Source: Acanthopleuribacter pedis (lineage in GTDB: Bacteria > Acidobacteriota > Holophagae > Acanthopleuribacterales > Acanthopleuribacteraceae). Taken from it: DNA of 64,000 nucleotides. The stretch spans positions 186,001 through 250,000 of the forward strand of contig NZ_JAFREP010000014.1 of the NCBI RefSeq assembly GCF_017377855.1, written 5' to 3'. The notes below the pieces were generated by a model. That model worked only from the letters and a program-made list of their open reading frames with translations. It searched no databases and was not told the DNA's origin. The stretch's first letter is position 1; each line of letters starts with the position of its first letter. Position numbers and translations under genes: made by a program. This document shows positions 8,739 through 18,513 of the stretch, piece by piece.

Positions 8739-8776
8739 AACAGGACGAGATACCATCAAGGTCGCTTGTCCTGTTG
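8739..8776 (+). terminator. Hairpin downstream of azoR
   Basis: CAACAGGACGAG pairs with CTTGTCCTGTTG (one G-U pair) just after the azoreductase stop. There is no good T-tract, so it is a terminator-like stem only. Confidence 0.5.
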
Positions 8777-8957
8777 TGTGTCATAAACGCGTATGATGTT
8801 TTGAACTCTGTTTATGAAAAGGAACTTTGACGTCGTTTTTTCCTTGGGTCAAAGTGACGGCTGAGTAGCGCATTGGGATGTGACAGATGGTTTTGTTTGG
8901 GCGTGGTTGCTGTGTTTCGGGAAATGACCTATCTTGACGTGATCAAGGAGCGCCGGC

Positions 8958-9479
8958 TTGTCGGAGACAGACCACCATGTCGATCAAATCTTAAAACAGG
9001 CTGAGGTTCGTCTGACCAATGCCTGTTTTCAAACCGTGGCGGTTTTACCCAAATCCGAGGTGGATGCGTTTCTCCAAAAACACGAACTGTGTTTTTTCAA
9101 CCCCAAGGGTGAATCGCGCGGCACGCTGGTGATCCCCAAAACGCACTTGCGCCTTTACCTCGCGGTTCAGCGCAAGGAGATTCCCGTTTTGAAGGGGGTC
9201 TGCCAAAAGGATCTTAACCTGGCCAGGCTCCAGACTGGTTTGTCACCGCGGCCGATGGTTGGTTTGTCTCCCGGTCGTGATTTGATGCGCGATTTGTTTG
9301 TCGGCCCGATGTGGCCGCGTTACTGCCGCGACCTGTGCCAATCAAGTGAGTTACCGCTTTCCTTTGCCTTGCCGCCCGGTTCTTACAAAGGTCGATGGTT
9401 GGTTGTTTTCCGGCGAAACGGTTGTTGGAACGACGGGTTTGCCGTCCCGCCGACCTTGCCCTCGCGACAAAAGAGTTGA
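8958..9479 (+). CDS. Hypothetical protein
   Basis: A 173-residue frame starts at TTG 8958 with AAGGAG eight bases upstream. The first 90 residues have ordinary soluble-protein composition (SETDHHVDQILKQAEVRL..., then GTLVIPKTHLRLYLAVQRKE). From about residue 90 on the composition changes to W, P, R and C-rich. This suggests either a divergent tail or a frameshift near 9220. No family is recognised. It is the first gene on the strand that then carries the metal-efflux cluster, but nothing ties it to metals. Confidence 0.5.
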   Translation: MSETDHHVDQILKQAEVRLTNACFQTVAVLPKSEVDAFLQKHELCFFNPKGESRGTLVIPKTHLRLYLAVQRKEIPVLKGVCQKDLNLARLQTGLSPRPMVGLSPGRDLMRDLFVGPMWPRYCRDLCQSSELPLSFALPPGSYKGRWLVVFRRNGCWNDGFAVPPTLPSRQKS

Positions 9480-9502
9480 CAGTTTTGGGAATTGGCCGTG
9501 AA

Positions 9503-9982
9503 ATGAAAAGGCCGTTTTGGCCGAGAGAGGGAATTGTGAAGTTTGCAGCGGTCGGCTTACTTGCCGTCAATTTTTGGCTTTCCTTGTGGTGTTGCTGCCA
9601 CGTGCCGCTACCGTTGTCCGCTGAGGTTCAAAATGAAACGGGCATGAATTGCCATGCCGAACCGCAACCGGCGCCCCCGTCTCACGGTTGCTGCAGCACG
9701 CAAAGCGGCGAAAACGCGGCTGCTGAGGACGCCGCGCCCGAGGTCATCGTCCAAGCGCCCTGTGGTTGTGACGACCACGGCGATGCGTTTACCCCGGCAC
9801 TCACCCTCACCGGCAACGCCGACCTGAACGCCGACTTTGTGCCCGCGCCCAATGCGCTTTACGATTCGGTTGTGTTTCTTCGTTTTCCCGCGGCCCTGAC
9901 GCAATACCATGACCGCGACGGACCCCTGGCGCCTTTCGTGCTCCAGCCGAAGCTTACGGTTTTGTCCCGATTTTTGATTTGA
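9503..9982 (+). CDS. Cys/His-rich small exported protein upstream of the metal-efflux operon
   Basis: About 159 residues from ATG 9503. A GTG at 9536 with GAGAGGG upstream is an alternative start that places a hydrophobic segment (FAAVGLLAVNFWLSLW) close to the N-terminus, like a signal peptide or anchor. That segment is followed by CCCH, NCHAEP, GCCST and PCGCDDHGD clusters, likely soft-metal ligands. Small secreted Cys/His-rich proteins often precede CusCBA-type operons and may hand metal to the pump or sense it. That role is inference. The gene sits about 160 bp before the TolC-like gene. Confidence 0.6.
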   Translation: MKRPFWPREGIVKFAAVGLLAVNFWLSLWCCCHVPLPLSAEVQNETGMNCHAEPQPAPPSHGCCSTQSGENAAAEDAAPEVIVQAPCGCDDHGDAFTPALTLTGNADLNADFVPAPNALYDSVVFLRFPAALTQYHDRDGPLAPFVLQPKLTVLSRFLI

Positions 9983-10143
9983 TGCTTGGTTCCTTCCTGC
10001 ACGTGTGAAACCCATCGCACGTGCCCGCACACGCGAACGCCGTCCCGGTGTTCCCTCACGTGACCGGTGTGTTTTTCCAAAACACGCCATACACACGCTT
10101 TAGGTTGTGATGCAACGGAAAAGCGTGTTTGAAGGAAGGAACC

Positions 10144-11439
10144 ATGAAGTCTTTTTTGTGGCTGTCGTGGCTGGTTTTTGCGGCGGCTCCAGCGGCGGCT
10201 CTGCCGCCCGCGGGTCCGCCCGCCGACCTAGCGCCTTATTTTGCCGAGATGCGCCAAAACCATCCGGCCTACCGTGCCGCCGACCTGCGTTACCAGGCGG
10301 CGCTTGCCGCGGTGCCCGCCGCGACCGCGTTACCCGATCCGCAAGTGTCGCTCGGCATTTTTGTGGAAGAAGTACAGACCCGTGTCGGGCCGCAAAAGCA
10401 GCGCCTCGGCGTTCGCCAGGGGTTGCCCTGGCCGGGTAAACGTGCGCTGGCCGGGGAGGTCGCCGCCGCCGAGGCCGAGGTGTTGGCGGCGCGGCGGGAA
10501 GGCGTCGCCCGCGATTTAGAGAAACAGTTCAAACAAGCCTTTGCCGGCTATTTCTATTTGGGTCGTGCCGTCGCAATTACCGCGGAGCATTTGGCGTTGC
10601 TCGAAGATTTGGAGCGGGTGGTGACGGATCGCTACGAAACCAGCGCCGCCCATTACAACGACTTAATTCGCATCCAGATGGAAATCGAGCAGTTGGGTGA
10701 GCGTTTGGCGAGCCAAAAGGCCGCCGCCCAACCGGTTCGCGCCCAGCTCAACACCTTGTTGGGGCGCCCGCTGGACGCCCCATTCGCCTTCCCACCGGCT
10801 TTACCGGCGGTGGCATCGCTTCCCGAATTGAAGGGAACAGACGCGCGCGCGGTTATTGCCCAACACCATCCCGACCTGCAGGTGTTGGCCGCGCATCAGG
10901 CCAAAAATCGAACCAAGGTCGCCTTGGCTGATCTTCAACGGCGTCCCGATTTTCATGTCGGCCTCGATTGGATCAACACCGGCGAAGCCGTCATGCCGAA
11001 TACGCGGGGCAGTGGTGTCGATCCGGTTTTGCTGAGTGTTGGGGTGAACCTGCCGCTGTGGCGCAAAAAGAACCGCGCCGCGGTGGATCGTGCGCGCTTC
11101 ACGCTGGAAGCGGTTGAATCCCAACAGCGCGATGTCGGTACCCGGGCCGAAAGCCTTTTGCAGCAAGCCTTGTTTCAGCGCGACGATGCCGAACGCAAAA
11201 TGGATCTGTTTGGCGAACGGTTGGTGCCCAAGGCGCGCGAGAGCTTGGCCGTCATCACCAGCGATTTTCAAACCGGTGCCGGCAGTTATCTGGATTTGAT
11301 TGAGGCTGAACAAGATTTGCTGACCTTTTTGCTGGCCTACCACGAAGCGGAACAACGGCGTTTCCAAGCTGTTGCCGACATTGAATACCTACTTGGCGGC
11401 GCGCCCGCCGCCCCGGCGAATCAAGGAGGGACCGAATGA
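10144..11439 (+). CDS. cusC: Outer-membrane efflux protein, TolC/CusC family
   Basis: This 431-residue protein begins at ATG 10144 (GAAGGAAGG ribosome site) with a signal peptide ending near ALPPAG. Two long alpha-helical hairpin regions typical of outer-membrane efflux proteins follow, including DPQVSLGIFVEE and the LPLWRKKNRAAVDRAR repeat. It would form the outer-membrane channel of a tripartite heavy-metal pump. Its stop codon overlaps the start of the adaptor gene by four bases (ATGA), so the two are translationally coupled. Confidence 0.93.
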   Translation: MKSFLWLSWLVFAAAPAAALPPAGPPADLAPYFAEMRQNHPAYRAADLRYQAALAAVPAATALPDPQVSLGIFVEEVQTRVGPQKQRLGVRQGLPWPGKRALAGEVAAAEAEVLAARREGVARDLEKQFKQAFAGYFYLGRAVAITAEHLALLEDLERVVTDRYETSAAHYNDLIRIQMEIEQLGERLASQKAAAQPVRAQLNTLLGRPLDAPFAFPPALPAVASLPELKGTDARAVIAQHHPDLQVLAAHQAKNRTKVALADLQRRPDFHVGLDWINTGEAVMPNTRGSGVDPVLLSVGVNLPLWRKKNRAAVDRARFTLEAVESQQRDVGTRAESLLQQALFQRDDAERKMDLFGERLVPKARESLAVITSDFQTGAGSYLDLIEAEQDLLTFLLAYHEAEQRRFQAVADIEYLLGGAPAAPANQGGTE

Positions 11440-13355
11440 GCGCAAGACTGAAACGACAAATGGCATGGTTCGCGGCGGTACCCTTCGTTCTGACGTTGAT
11501 GCTGACAGGCTGCGCCGGCGAAAAACCGGCGGACGCCGCCTCGACCGAAGCCGGAACCGCCGTGCAAAACGAAATTTGGACCTGTTCGATGCATCCCAGC
11601 ATTCGTCAACCCGAACCCGGTTTGTGTCCCGTTTGTAACATGGACCTGATTCCCGCCGACCAGGACGGCGACGGCCCTTGGAGCCTCACGCTCTCACCCG
11701 CGGCGCAACGTTTGGCCGAGGTGGAAACCGCGCCGGTCGTGCGCAAGGTGGTCGCCCACGAGGTGGCCATGGTGGGCAAGGTCGCCTTCGACGAAAAACG
11801 GGTCAGCGATATCACCGCCTGGGTGTCGGGCCGCATCGACCGCTTGTTTGTCGACTTTACCGGCATCACCGTGCGCGAGGGCGACCACATGGTCGAACTC
11901 TACAGTCCCGAATTGGTGACCGCGCAACAGGAGCTGCGTCAGGCCAAACGATCCGTTGACAGCGGTCCCGCTTCGTTGCGGGCGGCGAGCAAGCGGCGTC
12001 TGAACGCTGCGCGAAAGAAGCTGGATCTGTTGGGTTTGGCCTCGCATCAAATCGACGCCATCGAGAAACGCGGTCAAGCGAGCGACACCCTTACCATCGA
12101 GGCGCCCATGTCCGGGGTTGTCATCAAACGCCACCTTAACGAGGGTGCCTACGTCCAGACCGGGTCACCGATTTATACCGTGGCCGATTTGTCGCGGGTG
12201 TGGATTGTGCTCGATGTTTACGAATCGGAATTGGCCTGGCTGCGTTATGGGCAGAAGGTGGAATTTGAGGTCGGGGCTTATCCCGGCGAGGTCCATGAGG
12301 GCAAAATTGTGTTCATCGATCCCGTGCTCGATCCGCGCACCCACACCGTCAAGGTCCGCCTGGATGTGGCCAACCCGGACGGCCGCCTCAAGCCCGACAT
12401 GTTCGTGTCGGCCCGGGCCTACGCCAAAATCAGCGCCTCGGGGCAAACCATGGACGAGAGTTTGGCCGGCAAATGGGTTTGCCCGATGCACCCCGAGGTG
12501 ATCAAGGACGGGCCCGCCGCCTGCGATGTGTGCGGGATGGACATCGTGCCCGCCGAACGGCTCGGCTTCGTCGCCGGACAGCCGCGCGAGGTTCCGCTGG
12601 TGATTCCCCGTTCCGCGCCCTTGATTACCGGTCAGCGGGCCGTGGTTTACGTTGCCGATGTGGAGACGCCGGGTCGTTATACCGGCCGCGAAATCGTGCT
12701 CGGCCCGGAAACGCCGGATCACTACGTGGTGCTGTCCGGTTTGGCCGAAGGGGAGCGGGTCGTGGTCAACGGCGCGTTCAAAATCGACAGCGAACTCCAG
12801 ATTCGCGCCAAAAGCAGCATGATGTATGCGCCCGCGGCCGATCCGACGCCCGCCGCGCGGGCCCAAAAACTGGACGTTGCACCCACCTTTCGAGCCGCCC
12901 TCACCCCGCTTTACCAAGCCTATTTTGACGTGCAAACCGCGCTGAGCTTGGATGATTTCGCCACGGCGCAACAAGCGCTGCGCGCCCTCGACACGGCTTG
13001 GAAAGCGCTGGACACGGGGGCCCTCGATGCGCGGGCCATGCTGACCTGGCAACGCCTCAACGTGGCCGAGGTGATCCAACGCCCCGCCGCCGCCGGTGAC
13101 ATCGCCACCTTGCGCGAGGCCTTTGAACCCTTGAGCACCGCCATGTACCACGTTGCGAGCAAGTTCGGTTTTAGCGATGAACTTTCCATTTATCGCTACC
13201 ATTGCCCGATGGCCTTCGACAACCGCGGCGCCGACTGGTTGCAGCGGGAAACCGGCACCGCCAACCCCTATTACGGTTCGATGATGTTCGCCTGCGGTTC
13301 GCAAAAAGAAGACCTGCGCGCGGAAGCCGCGGAGGGGGCGACCCATGCCCACTAA
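11436..13355 (+). CDS. cusB: RND efflux periplasmic adaptor with two metal-binding domains, CusB-like
   Basis: This 639-residue lipoprotein (lipobox LTGC, Cys26) starts with a metal-binding motif WTCSMHP...CPVCNMD (48-70). The membrane-fusion adaptor core follows (about 95-335, with ITAWVSGRIDRLFVDFTG and IEAPMSGVVIKRHL). A second copy of the metal motif, WVCPMHP...CDVCGMD, lies at 347-369, inside the protein rather than at an end. A further beta domain and a C-terminal DUF3347-like helical domain (about 480-570) precede a last Cys/Met/His segment (YHCPMAFDN...MMFACG). It captures metal, probably Cu(I)/Ag(I), and delivers it to CusA. It overlaps the genes on both sides. Confidence 0.93.
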   Translation: MSARLKRQMAWFAAVPFVLTLMLTGCAGEKPADAASTEAGTAVQNEIWTCSMHPSIRQPEPGLCPVCNMDLIPADQDGDGPWSLTLSPAAQRLAEVETAPVVRKVVAHEVAMVGKVAFDEKRVSDITAWVSGRIDRLFVDFTGITVREGDHMVELYSPELVTAQQELRQAKRSVDSGPASLRAASKRRLNAARKKLDLLGLASHQIDAIEKRGQASDTLTIEAPMSGVVIKRHLNEGAYVQTGSPIYTVADLSRVWIVLDVYESELAWLRYGQKVEFEVGAYPGEVHEGKIVFIDPVLDPRTHTVKVRLDVANPDGRLKPDMFVSARAYAKISASGQTMDESLAGKWVCPMHPEVIKDGPAACDVCGMDIVPAERLGFVAGQPREVPLVIPRSAPLITGQRAVVYVADVETPGRYTGREIVLGPETPDHYVVLSGLAEGERVVVNGAFKIDSELQIRAKSSMMYAPAADPTPAARAQKLDVAPTFRAALTPLYQAYFDVQTALSLDDFATAQQALRALDTAWKALDTGALDARAMLTWQRLNVAEVIQRPAAAGDIATLREAFEPLSTAMYHVASKFGFSDELSIYRYHCPMAFDNRGADWLQRETGTANPYYGSMMFACGSQKEDLRAEAAEGATHAH

Positions 13356-16300
13356 TCCCGAACCCAAAACCTTGTTGGAAAAACTGGTCTGGTTCTGTCT
13401 TCACAACCCCTTGGTGGTGCTGCTGTTGTTCGGCGTCGCCGCCGTGTGGGGGGTGTTGGTGGCGCCCTTCGATTGGAAATTGGGTGACCTGCCGCGCGAT
13501 CCGGTGCCGGTGGACGCCATCCCCGATATCGGCGAAAACCAGCAAATCGTGTTCACCCGCTGGCCGGGGCGTTCGCCACAGGACATGGAGGACCAGGTTG
13601 GTTATCCGCTGACCAGCGCGCTGTTGGGCTTGCCAGGGGTGCGCGGCGTGCGCAGCTACGCCTATTTCGGGTTTTCCACCGTGTACGTGATTTTTGAAGA
13701 CGACCTCGACTTTTACTGGTCGCGGTCGCGGATTTTGGAAAAACTCAACAGTTTACCCGCGGGCACCTTGCCGCCCAACGTGCAGCCGACGCTGGGGCCG
13801 GACGCCACCGCCTTGGGCCAGATCTTCTGGTACACCTTGGAAGGGCGCGACGCGCAAGGCAGGCCCACCGGCGGTTGGGATTTGCACGAATTGCGCAGTA
13901 TTCAGGATTGGTACGTGCGTTACGGACTTTCGGCCGCTTCCGGCGTGGCCGAGGTGGCCTCGGTCGGCGGTTACGTTCGTGAATATCAGGTCGATGTGGA
14001 TCCCGAAAAGCTGCGCTACCACCAGGTATCGCTAAACGAGGTGTTCCAAGCGGTGCAGATGTCGAACCAGGATGTTGGTGCACGGAACCTGGAGATCAAC
14101 CAGGTTGAGTACTTCATTCGCGGTTTGGGTTTTGTGAAATCCCTGGAGGATTTGGCCTATGCCGTGGTGAAAACCGTCGACAGCGTGCCGATTTACGTAA
14201 AAGACGTGGCCCACGTCCACATGGGGCCCGCCCAGCGTCGCGGCGTGCTCGACAAAGCCGGGGCCGAGGCCGTCGGCGGCGTGGTAGTGGTGCGGTTCGG
14301 CGAGAACCCGCTGGAGGTGATCGACAACGTCAAACGGCAAATCGACCAATTGGCGCCGGGTCTGCCCAAAAAAACCTTGGCCGACGGGACCGTGAGCCAG
14401 GTGACCATTGTGCCGTTTTATGATCGGTCGCAACTGATTGACGAGACCTTGGGGACCTTGAAAACCGCGCTTTCCCATGAAATTCTGATCACCGTGATGG
14501 TCATTTTGGTGATGTTAATGAACCTGCGCAGTTCCTTGCTGGTCTCGGGTTTGCTGCCGATTGCCGTGTTGCTGACCTTCATCGCCATGAAACGCTTTGG
14601 CGTTGACGCCAATATTGTGGCCTTGTCCGGGATTGCCATCGCCATTGGGACCATGGTCGACATGGGCATTGTGATGGTGGAAAACATTGTGGAACGCCTG
14701 GAACGGGCGCCCGATCAACCTGTTGCTGAAGTGATTTTCGAGGCGACCCGCGAGGTGGGCGGCGCGGTGACGACCGCCGTGGCGACCACCGTGATTAGTT
14801 TCCTGCCGATTTTCACCATGGAAGCGGCCGAGGGTAAATTGTTTCGTCCCTTGGCTTTCACCAAAACCTTTGCTTTGTTGGCCTCGATTTTGGTGTCGCT
14901 GACCTTGATTCCCACCGTCGCGCGGGTGCTGTTTCGCCGCAAAACCGCCGCGCCCACCATACGTTGGGTTCGGGTGGTTGTCACCTTGGTGTTCGGTGTT
15001 TTTGCCTTCGGTCACGGTGAGCGGATGATCGGCGTGTTGGTGGTGATCGCGGCGTTGCTCGATGCCGTGCAGCCGTACCTCGCCGCCCCACATCGTCCTT
15101 GGGCGGGCAGAGGCATTAATTTCGTCGCGGTGTCGGCCGTGGCCGTGTTGCTTACCGACGAATGGTTGCCCTTGGGGCCCGCGGTGGGGTTTGCCACCAA
15201 TTTCGGATTCGTGACCCTTATGATTGGCACCATTTTGGGCGGCTTTTTGGGTGTGCAACACCTTTACCCGCGCTTGCTCGGTTTGGCGCTGCGGTTTCGC
15301 GCCCTGTTCTTGGTGGTGCCCGCGTGTTTCACGCTTTGGGGATTATTGATTTGGGTCGGCCTAAAACCGCTGCTGCTTCCGTTGCCGGGGGCTTGGCGCG
15401 ACGCGGCCTGGGTCCAAGCCGGGGAACGTTGGTTTCCCGGTCTTGGCAAAGAGTTCATGCCGCCCTTGGACGAGGGGTCGTTTCTTTTTATGCCGACCAC
15501 CTCGGTGCATGCCTCCATCGGTGAAGCGCGGGACCAGTTGCAGAAGCAGAATATTGCGTTTGATATGATCCCCGAGGTTGCCTTGGCCGTTGGCAAATTG
15601 GGCCGTGCCGAAACGCCGCTGGACCCGGCGCCGGTTTCGATGATCGAAACCGTGATTAACTATCACCCCGAGTACCTAACGGATACCTCCGGCGAGCGAC
15701 AAACCTTTGCCTTCGATGCGGGCGAAACCGACTGGTTCCGCGATCAAGCGGGGCAAAAGGTTCCCGCGGGCGATGGTTTGCCTTACCAAGTGAAAGGTCG
15801 CTACCACCGCGACGAGCAGGGCCGTTTGGTCCCCGATCCCGGCGGTATGCCGTTCCGCATGTGGCGCCCCGCGCTTGACCCCGACTTAAATCCGGGACGC
15901 GCGGCCTGGCCGGGGATTCATTCGAGCGACGACATTTGGGCCGAAATTGTCCACCACGGTCGCGTGCCGGGTGCGACCTCGGCGCCCAACCTGCAACCGA
16001 TTGAAGCGCGGCTGGTGATGTTGCAGAGCGGCATGCGCGCGCCGATGGGCATCAAAATCAAAGGACCCGATCTCGCAACCATCGAAGCGTTCGGCTTGGA
16101 ATTGGAACGCTTGTTACCCAAGGTTGAGGGTGTGTCGCCCCATACCGTGATTGCCGACCGCATTATCGGCAAACCCTACCTGGAGTTCCATCTGGATCGC
16201 CGGGCCATGGCGCGTTACGGCGTGCGTTTGGCCGAGGTACAGCAAGTGATTGAGGTCGCCATCGGCGGGCGACAGATCACGACGACGGTTGAAGGCCGCG

Positions 16301-17262
16301 AGCGTTACCCGGTCCGGGTGCGTTACCAGCGGGAGCTGCGTGATTCATTGCATAAGTTGGAACGCGTGTTGGTGCCGACCCCTTCCGGGGCGCACATCCC
16401 GCTGTCGCAGCTCTCGGATTTACGCTACGAGCGCGGGCCGCAAGTGATCAAAAGCGAGGATACCTTCCTCGTGAGTTACGTGATCTTCGACAAACAGAAA
16501 GGCCATGCCGAGGTGGATGTGGTGGAACGGGTGCAGGCCGCCCTGGATGCCGAAATCGCCGCGGGTCGCCTTGTCGTTCCCGCCGGGGTGAAAATGGAAT
16601 TCGCGGGCAACTACCAAAACCAACAACGTGCAAGCGCGCGTTTGGCCCTGGTGTTGCCGCTCGCGTTGATTATCATTTTCTTGTTGTTGTACCTTAACTT
16701 CCGTTCCGTCTTCATCAGTCTGTTGATTTTCTCGGCAATCGCCGTGGCCTGTGCCGGCGGGTTCATTCTTATTTGGTTGTATGCTCAGCCGTGGTTCTTC
16801 AATATGAACCTCGTCGGGGTGAACCTGCGCGATATGCTCGACATTGGCCCGATGAACCTTAGCGTGGCCGTGTGGGTCGGGTTTCTCGCGCTGTTCGGCA
16901 TCGCCTCGGACGACGGTGTCTTGATGTCGACCTATTTGGTGCAGACCTTCCGCGAGCGCAAGCCGGGCAACGTCCAAGCCGTGCGTGCCGCCGTGGTGCA
17001 TGCCGCCACCCGGCGCATTCGCCCCGCGCTCATGACCACCGCGACCACCATCATCGCGCTGATTCCCGTCATGACCTCGACCGGGCGTGGCGCCGATATC
17101 ATGAAACCCATGGCGATACCTACCTTTGGCGGGATGTTGATCGCCGTGGTGACCGTGTTCGTTGTACCCGTGTGTTTCTGTATGTGGCAGGAGGGGCTTT
17201 TGTCCGAAACGGAAGCGCCCACCGGTTCGGCGGATGAGCCTGCCGCGGATCAGGTACAATAA
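13345..17262 (+). CDS. cusA: Heavy-metal efflux RND transporter, CusA/CzcA family
   Basis: This 1305-residue inner-membrane proton antiporter overlaps the adaptor gene by 11 bases. Family signatures are clear: PVDAIPDIGENQQIVFTRWPG near the N-terminus, GVRGVRSYAYFGFSTVYVIF, the TM4 segment GIAIAIGTMVDMGIVMVENI, and GIASDDGVLMSTYL near the C-terminus. Most CusA proteins have about 1040-1060 residues. Here extra length falls at about 530-620 (added hydrophobic segments) and 750-860 (a periplasmic insert around YLTDTSGERQTF...VKGRYHRDEQG). The methionine-rich adaptor suggests Cu/Ag rather than Co/Zn/Cd, but specificity is not certain. Confidence 0.93.
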   Translation: MPTNPEPKTLLEKLVWFCLHNPLVVLLLFGVAAVWGVLVAPFDWKLGDLPRDPVPVDAIPDIGENQQIVFTRWPGRSPQDMEDQVGYPLTSALLGLPGVRGVRSYAYFGFSTVYVIFEDDLDFYWSRSRILEKLNSLPAGTLPPNVQPTLGPDATALGQIFWYTLEGRDAQGRPTGGWDLHELRSIQDWYVRYGLSAASGVAEVASVGGYVREYQVDVDPEKLRYHQVSLNEVFQAVQMSNQDVGARNLEINQVEYFIRGLGFVKSLEDLAYAVVKTVDSVPIYVKDVAHVHMGPAQRRGVLDKAGAEAVGGVVVVRFGENPLEVIDNVKRQIDQLAPGLPKKTLADGTVSQVTIVPFYDRSQLIDETLGTLKTALSHEILITVMVILVMLMNLRSSLLVSGLLPIAVLLTFIAMKRFGVDANIVALSGIAIAIGTMVDMGIVMVENIVERLERAPDQPVAEVIFEATREVGGAVTTAVATTVISFLPIFTMEAAEGKLFRPLAFTKTFALLASILVSLTLIPTVARVLFRRKTAAPTIRWVRVVVTLVFGVFAFGHGERMIGVLVVIAALLDAVQPYLAAPHRPWAGRGINFVAVSAVAVLLTDEWLPLGPAVGFATNFGFVTLMIGTILGGFLGVQHLYPRLLGLALRFRALFLVVPACFTLWGLLIWVGLKPLLLPLPGAWRDAAWVQAGERWFPGLGKEFMPPLDEGSFLFMPTTSVHASIGEARDQLQKQNIAFDMIPEVALAVGKLGRAETPLDPAPVSMIETVINYHPEYLTDTSGERQTFAFDAGETDWFRDQAGQKVPAGDGLPYQVKGRYHRDEQGRLVPDPGGMPFRMWRPALDPDLNPGRAAWPGIHSSDDIWAEIVHHGRVPGATSAPNLQPIEARLVMLQSGMRAPMGIKIKGPDLATIEAFGLELERLLPKVEGVSPHTVIADRIIGKPYLEFHLDRRAMARYGVRLAEVQQVIEVAIGGRQITTTVEGRERYPVRVRYQRELRDSLHKLERVLVPTPSGAHIPLSQLSDLRYERGPQVIKSEDTFLVSYVIFDKQKGHAEVDVVERVQAALDAEIAAGRLVVPAGVKMEFAGNYQNQQRASARLALVLPLALIIIFLLLYLNFRSVFISLLIFSAIAVACAGGFILIWLYAQPWFFNMNLVGVNLRDMLDIGPMNLSVAVWVGFLALFGIASDDGVLMSTYLVQTFRERKPGNVQAVRAAVVHAATRRIRPALMTTATTIIALIPVMTSTGRGADIMKPMAIPTFGGMLIAVVTVFVVPVCFCMWQEGLLSETEAPTGSADEPAADQVQ

Positions 17263-17331
17263 CCCGTGAAGGATCCAGTTGGTCGGCCCGCTCGGGGGAG
17301 TGGGCCGGTCGGCTACAAAAGGAAGGTATGG

Positions 17332-18462
17332 ATGCACATTAACAGTGTCTTTGACGGCGGCAATATCGAATGCATTTCGGCCCGTGAGGCCGGCGATATT
17401 CAGTTGGCAATTCGCCGCGACAATGAATCCGATTTTTATCAGTGGTTTTATTTTCGTTTAACCGGTGCCATGGACCAGGCCTGTAAGTTGAACATTGTCA
17501 ATGCCGGCGATGCCGCTTACCCCGACGGCTTTAACGGCTACCAGGCCGTGGCTTCCTATGATCGCGAGCATTGGTTCCGTGTCGAAACCACCTTTGATGG
17601 TTCCGCGCTGACCATCAACCACACACCCTTGGCCGACAGTGTCTATTACGCGTACTTCGCGCCCTATACCATGGAGCGCCATTTCGATTTGGTTCACGAC
17701 GCCTTGGCTTCGCCGCTGGTGGATTCGGTTTGCTTGGGCCAGACCCTGGACGGCCAAGATTTGGATCTGTTGCGTGTCGGTTTTCCCGGCGAAAACAAAC
17801 GCAAGTTTTGGTTTATCGCGCGCCAGCATCCGGGCGAAACCATGGCCGAGTGGTGGATGGAAGGCTTTTTGGACCGGCTGCTCGATGAGGATGATCCGGT
17901 CAGCCGTGAATTGCTCAAACGCGCCGTATTTTACGTGGTGCCGAACATGAACCCGGACGGCAGCCGTCGCGGTCATCTTCGTACCAACGCCGTCGGCGCC
18001 AACCTCAACCGCGAGTGGATTGGGGCGACCATGGCGCGTAGCCCGGAAGTGTACTTGGTTCGGGAATTGATGAAAGAGGTCGGTGTCGACTTTTTCCTCG
18101 ATGTCCACGGTGATGAAGCCTTGCCTTACAATTTCATCGCGGGTGCCGAGGGGACCGCTTCATGGAACGATGCTAAGGAAACGCGCCAGAAAAATTTCGA
18201 AAAAGCGTTGATGGAAGCCAGCCCCGATTTCCAAATGGAGCATGGCTACGAACGCGACGCCCCCAAAAGCGCGAACTTGGCCAAGGCGACGGATTACGTC
18301 GCGGAAACCTTCGGCTGTTTGTCGATGACCTTGGAGATGCCGTTCAAAGATACCATCGATTCGCCCAACGACATCGAGGGCTGGTCACCGGAGCGCAGCC
18401 GCCAACTGGGTCGCGCCAACCTGACCGCGTTGTACAGCATGCGGGATCAACTCGACGTCTAA
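17332..18462 (+). CDS. M14-family carboxypeptidase, cytosolic (AGBL/CCP-like) type
   Basis: This 376-residue protein starts at ATG 17332 behind AAAAGGAAGG. An N-terminal beta-rich domain (1-130) typical of cytosolic carboxypeptidases precedes the M14 zinc-peptidase domain. Zinc and catalytic motifs are visible: RQHPGET (about 163-169), NPDGSRRGHLRTNAVGANLNRE, DVHGDE (about 257) and the catalytic glutamate in TLEMPF (about 333). No signal peptide is seen, so it probably acts in the cytosol, trimming C-terminal residues (often Glu in this subgroup). It follows cusA by 69 bp and may be read through from it, though no metal role is apparent. Confidence 0.88.
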   Translation: MHINSVFDGGNIECISAREAGDIQLAIRRDNESDFYQWFYFRLTGAMDQACKLNIVNAGDAAYPDGFNGYQAVASYDREHWFRVETTFDGSALTINHTPLADSVYYAYFAPYTMERHFDLVHDALASPLVDSVCLGQTLDGQDLDLLRVGFPGENKRKFWFIARQHPGETMAEWWMEGFLDRLLDEDDPVSRELLKRAVFYVVPNMNPDGSRRGHLRTNAVGANLNREWIGATMARSPEVYLVRELMKEVGVDFFLDVHGDEALPYNFIAGAEGTASWNDAKETRQKNFEKALMEASPDFQMEHGYERDAPKSANLAKATDYVAETFGCLSMTLEMPFKDTIDSPNDIEGWSPERSRQLGRANLTALYSMRDQLDV

Positions 18463-18484
18463 CGCCCGCGTCCCGCGAAACGCC

Positions 18485-18513
18485 AACAGGCCTCGGGTGA
18501 GCCGAGGCCTGTT
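18485..18513. terminator. Shared bidirectional terminator between convergent genes
   Basis: AACAGGCCTCGG pairs perfectly with CCGAGGCCTGTT (12-bp stem, 5-base loop), between the M14 peptidase stop and the stop of the convergent gene at 18513. The A/T content at either end is modest. Confidence 0.75.

Noticed and set aside
12165..13367. Long antisense frame over cusB
   Set aside because: It mirrors the codon pattern of the true gene and has no family features. The same holds for frames opposite the fusion enzyme (2794-3669), htpG (52733-54094) and the giant kinase (59281-60153).
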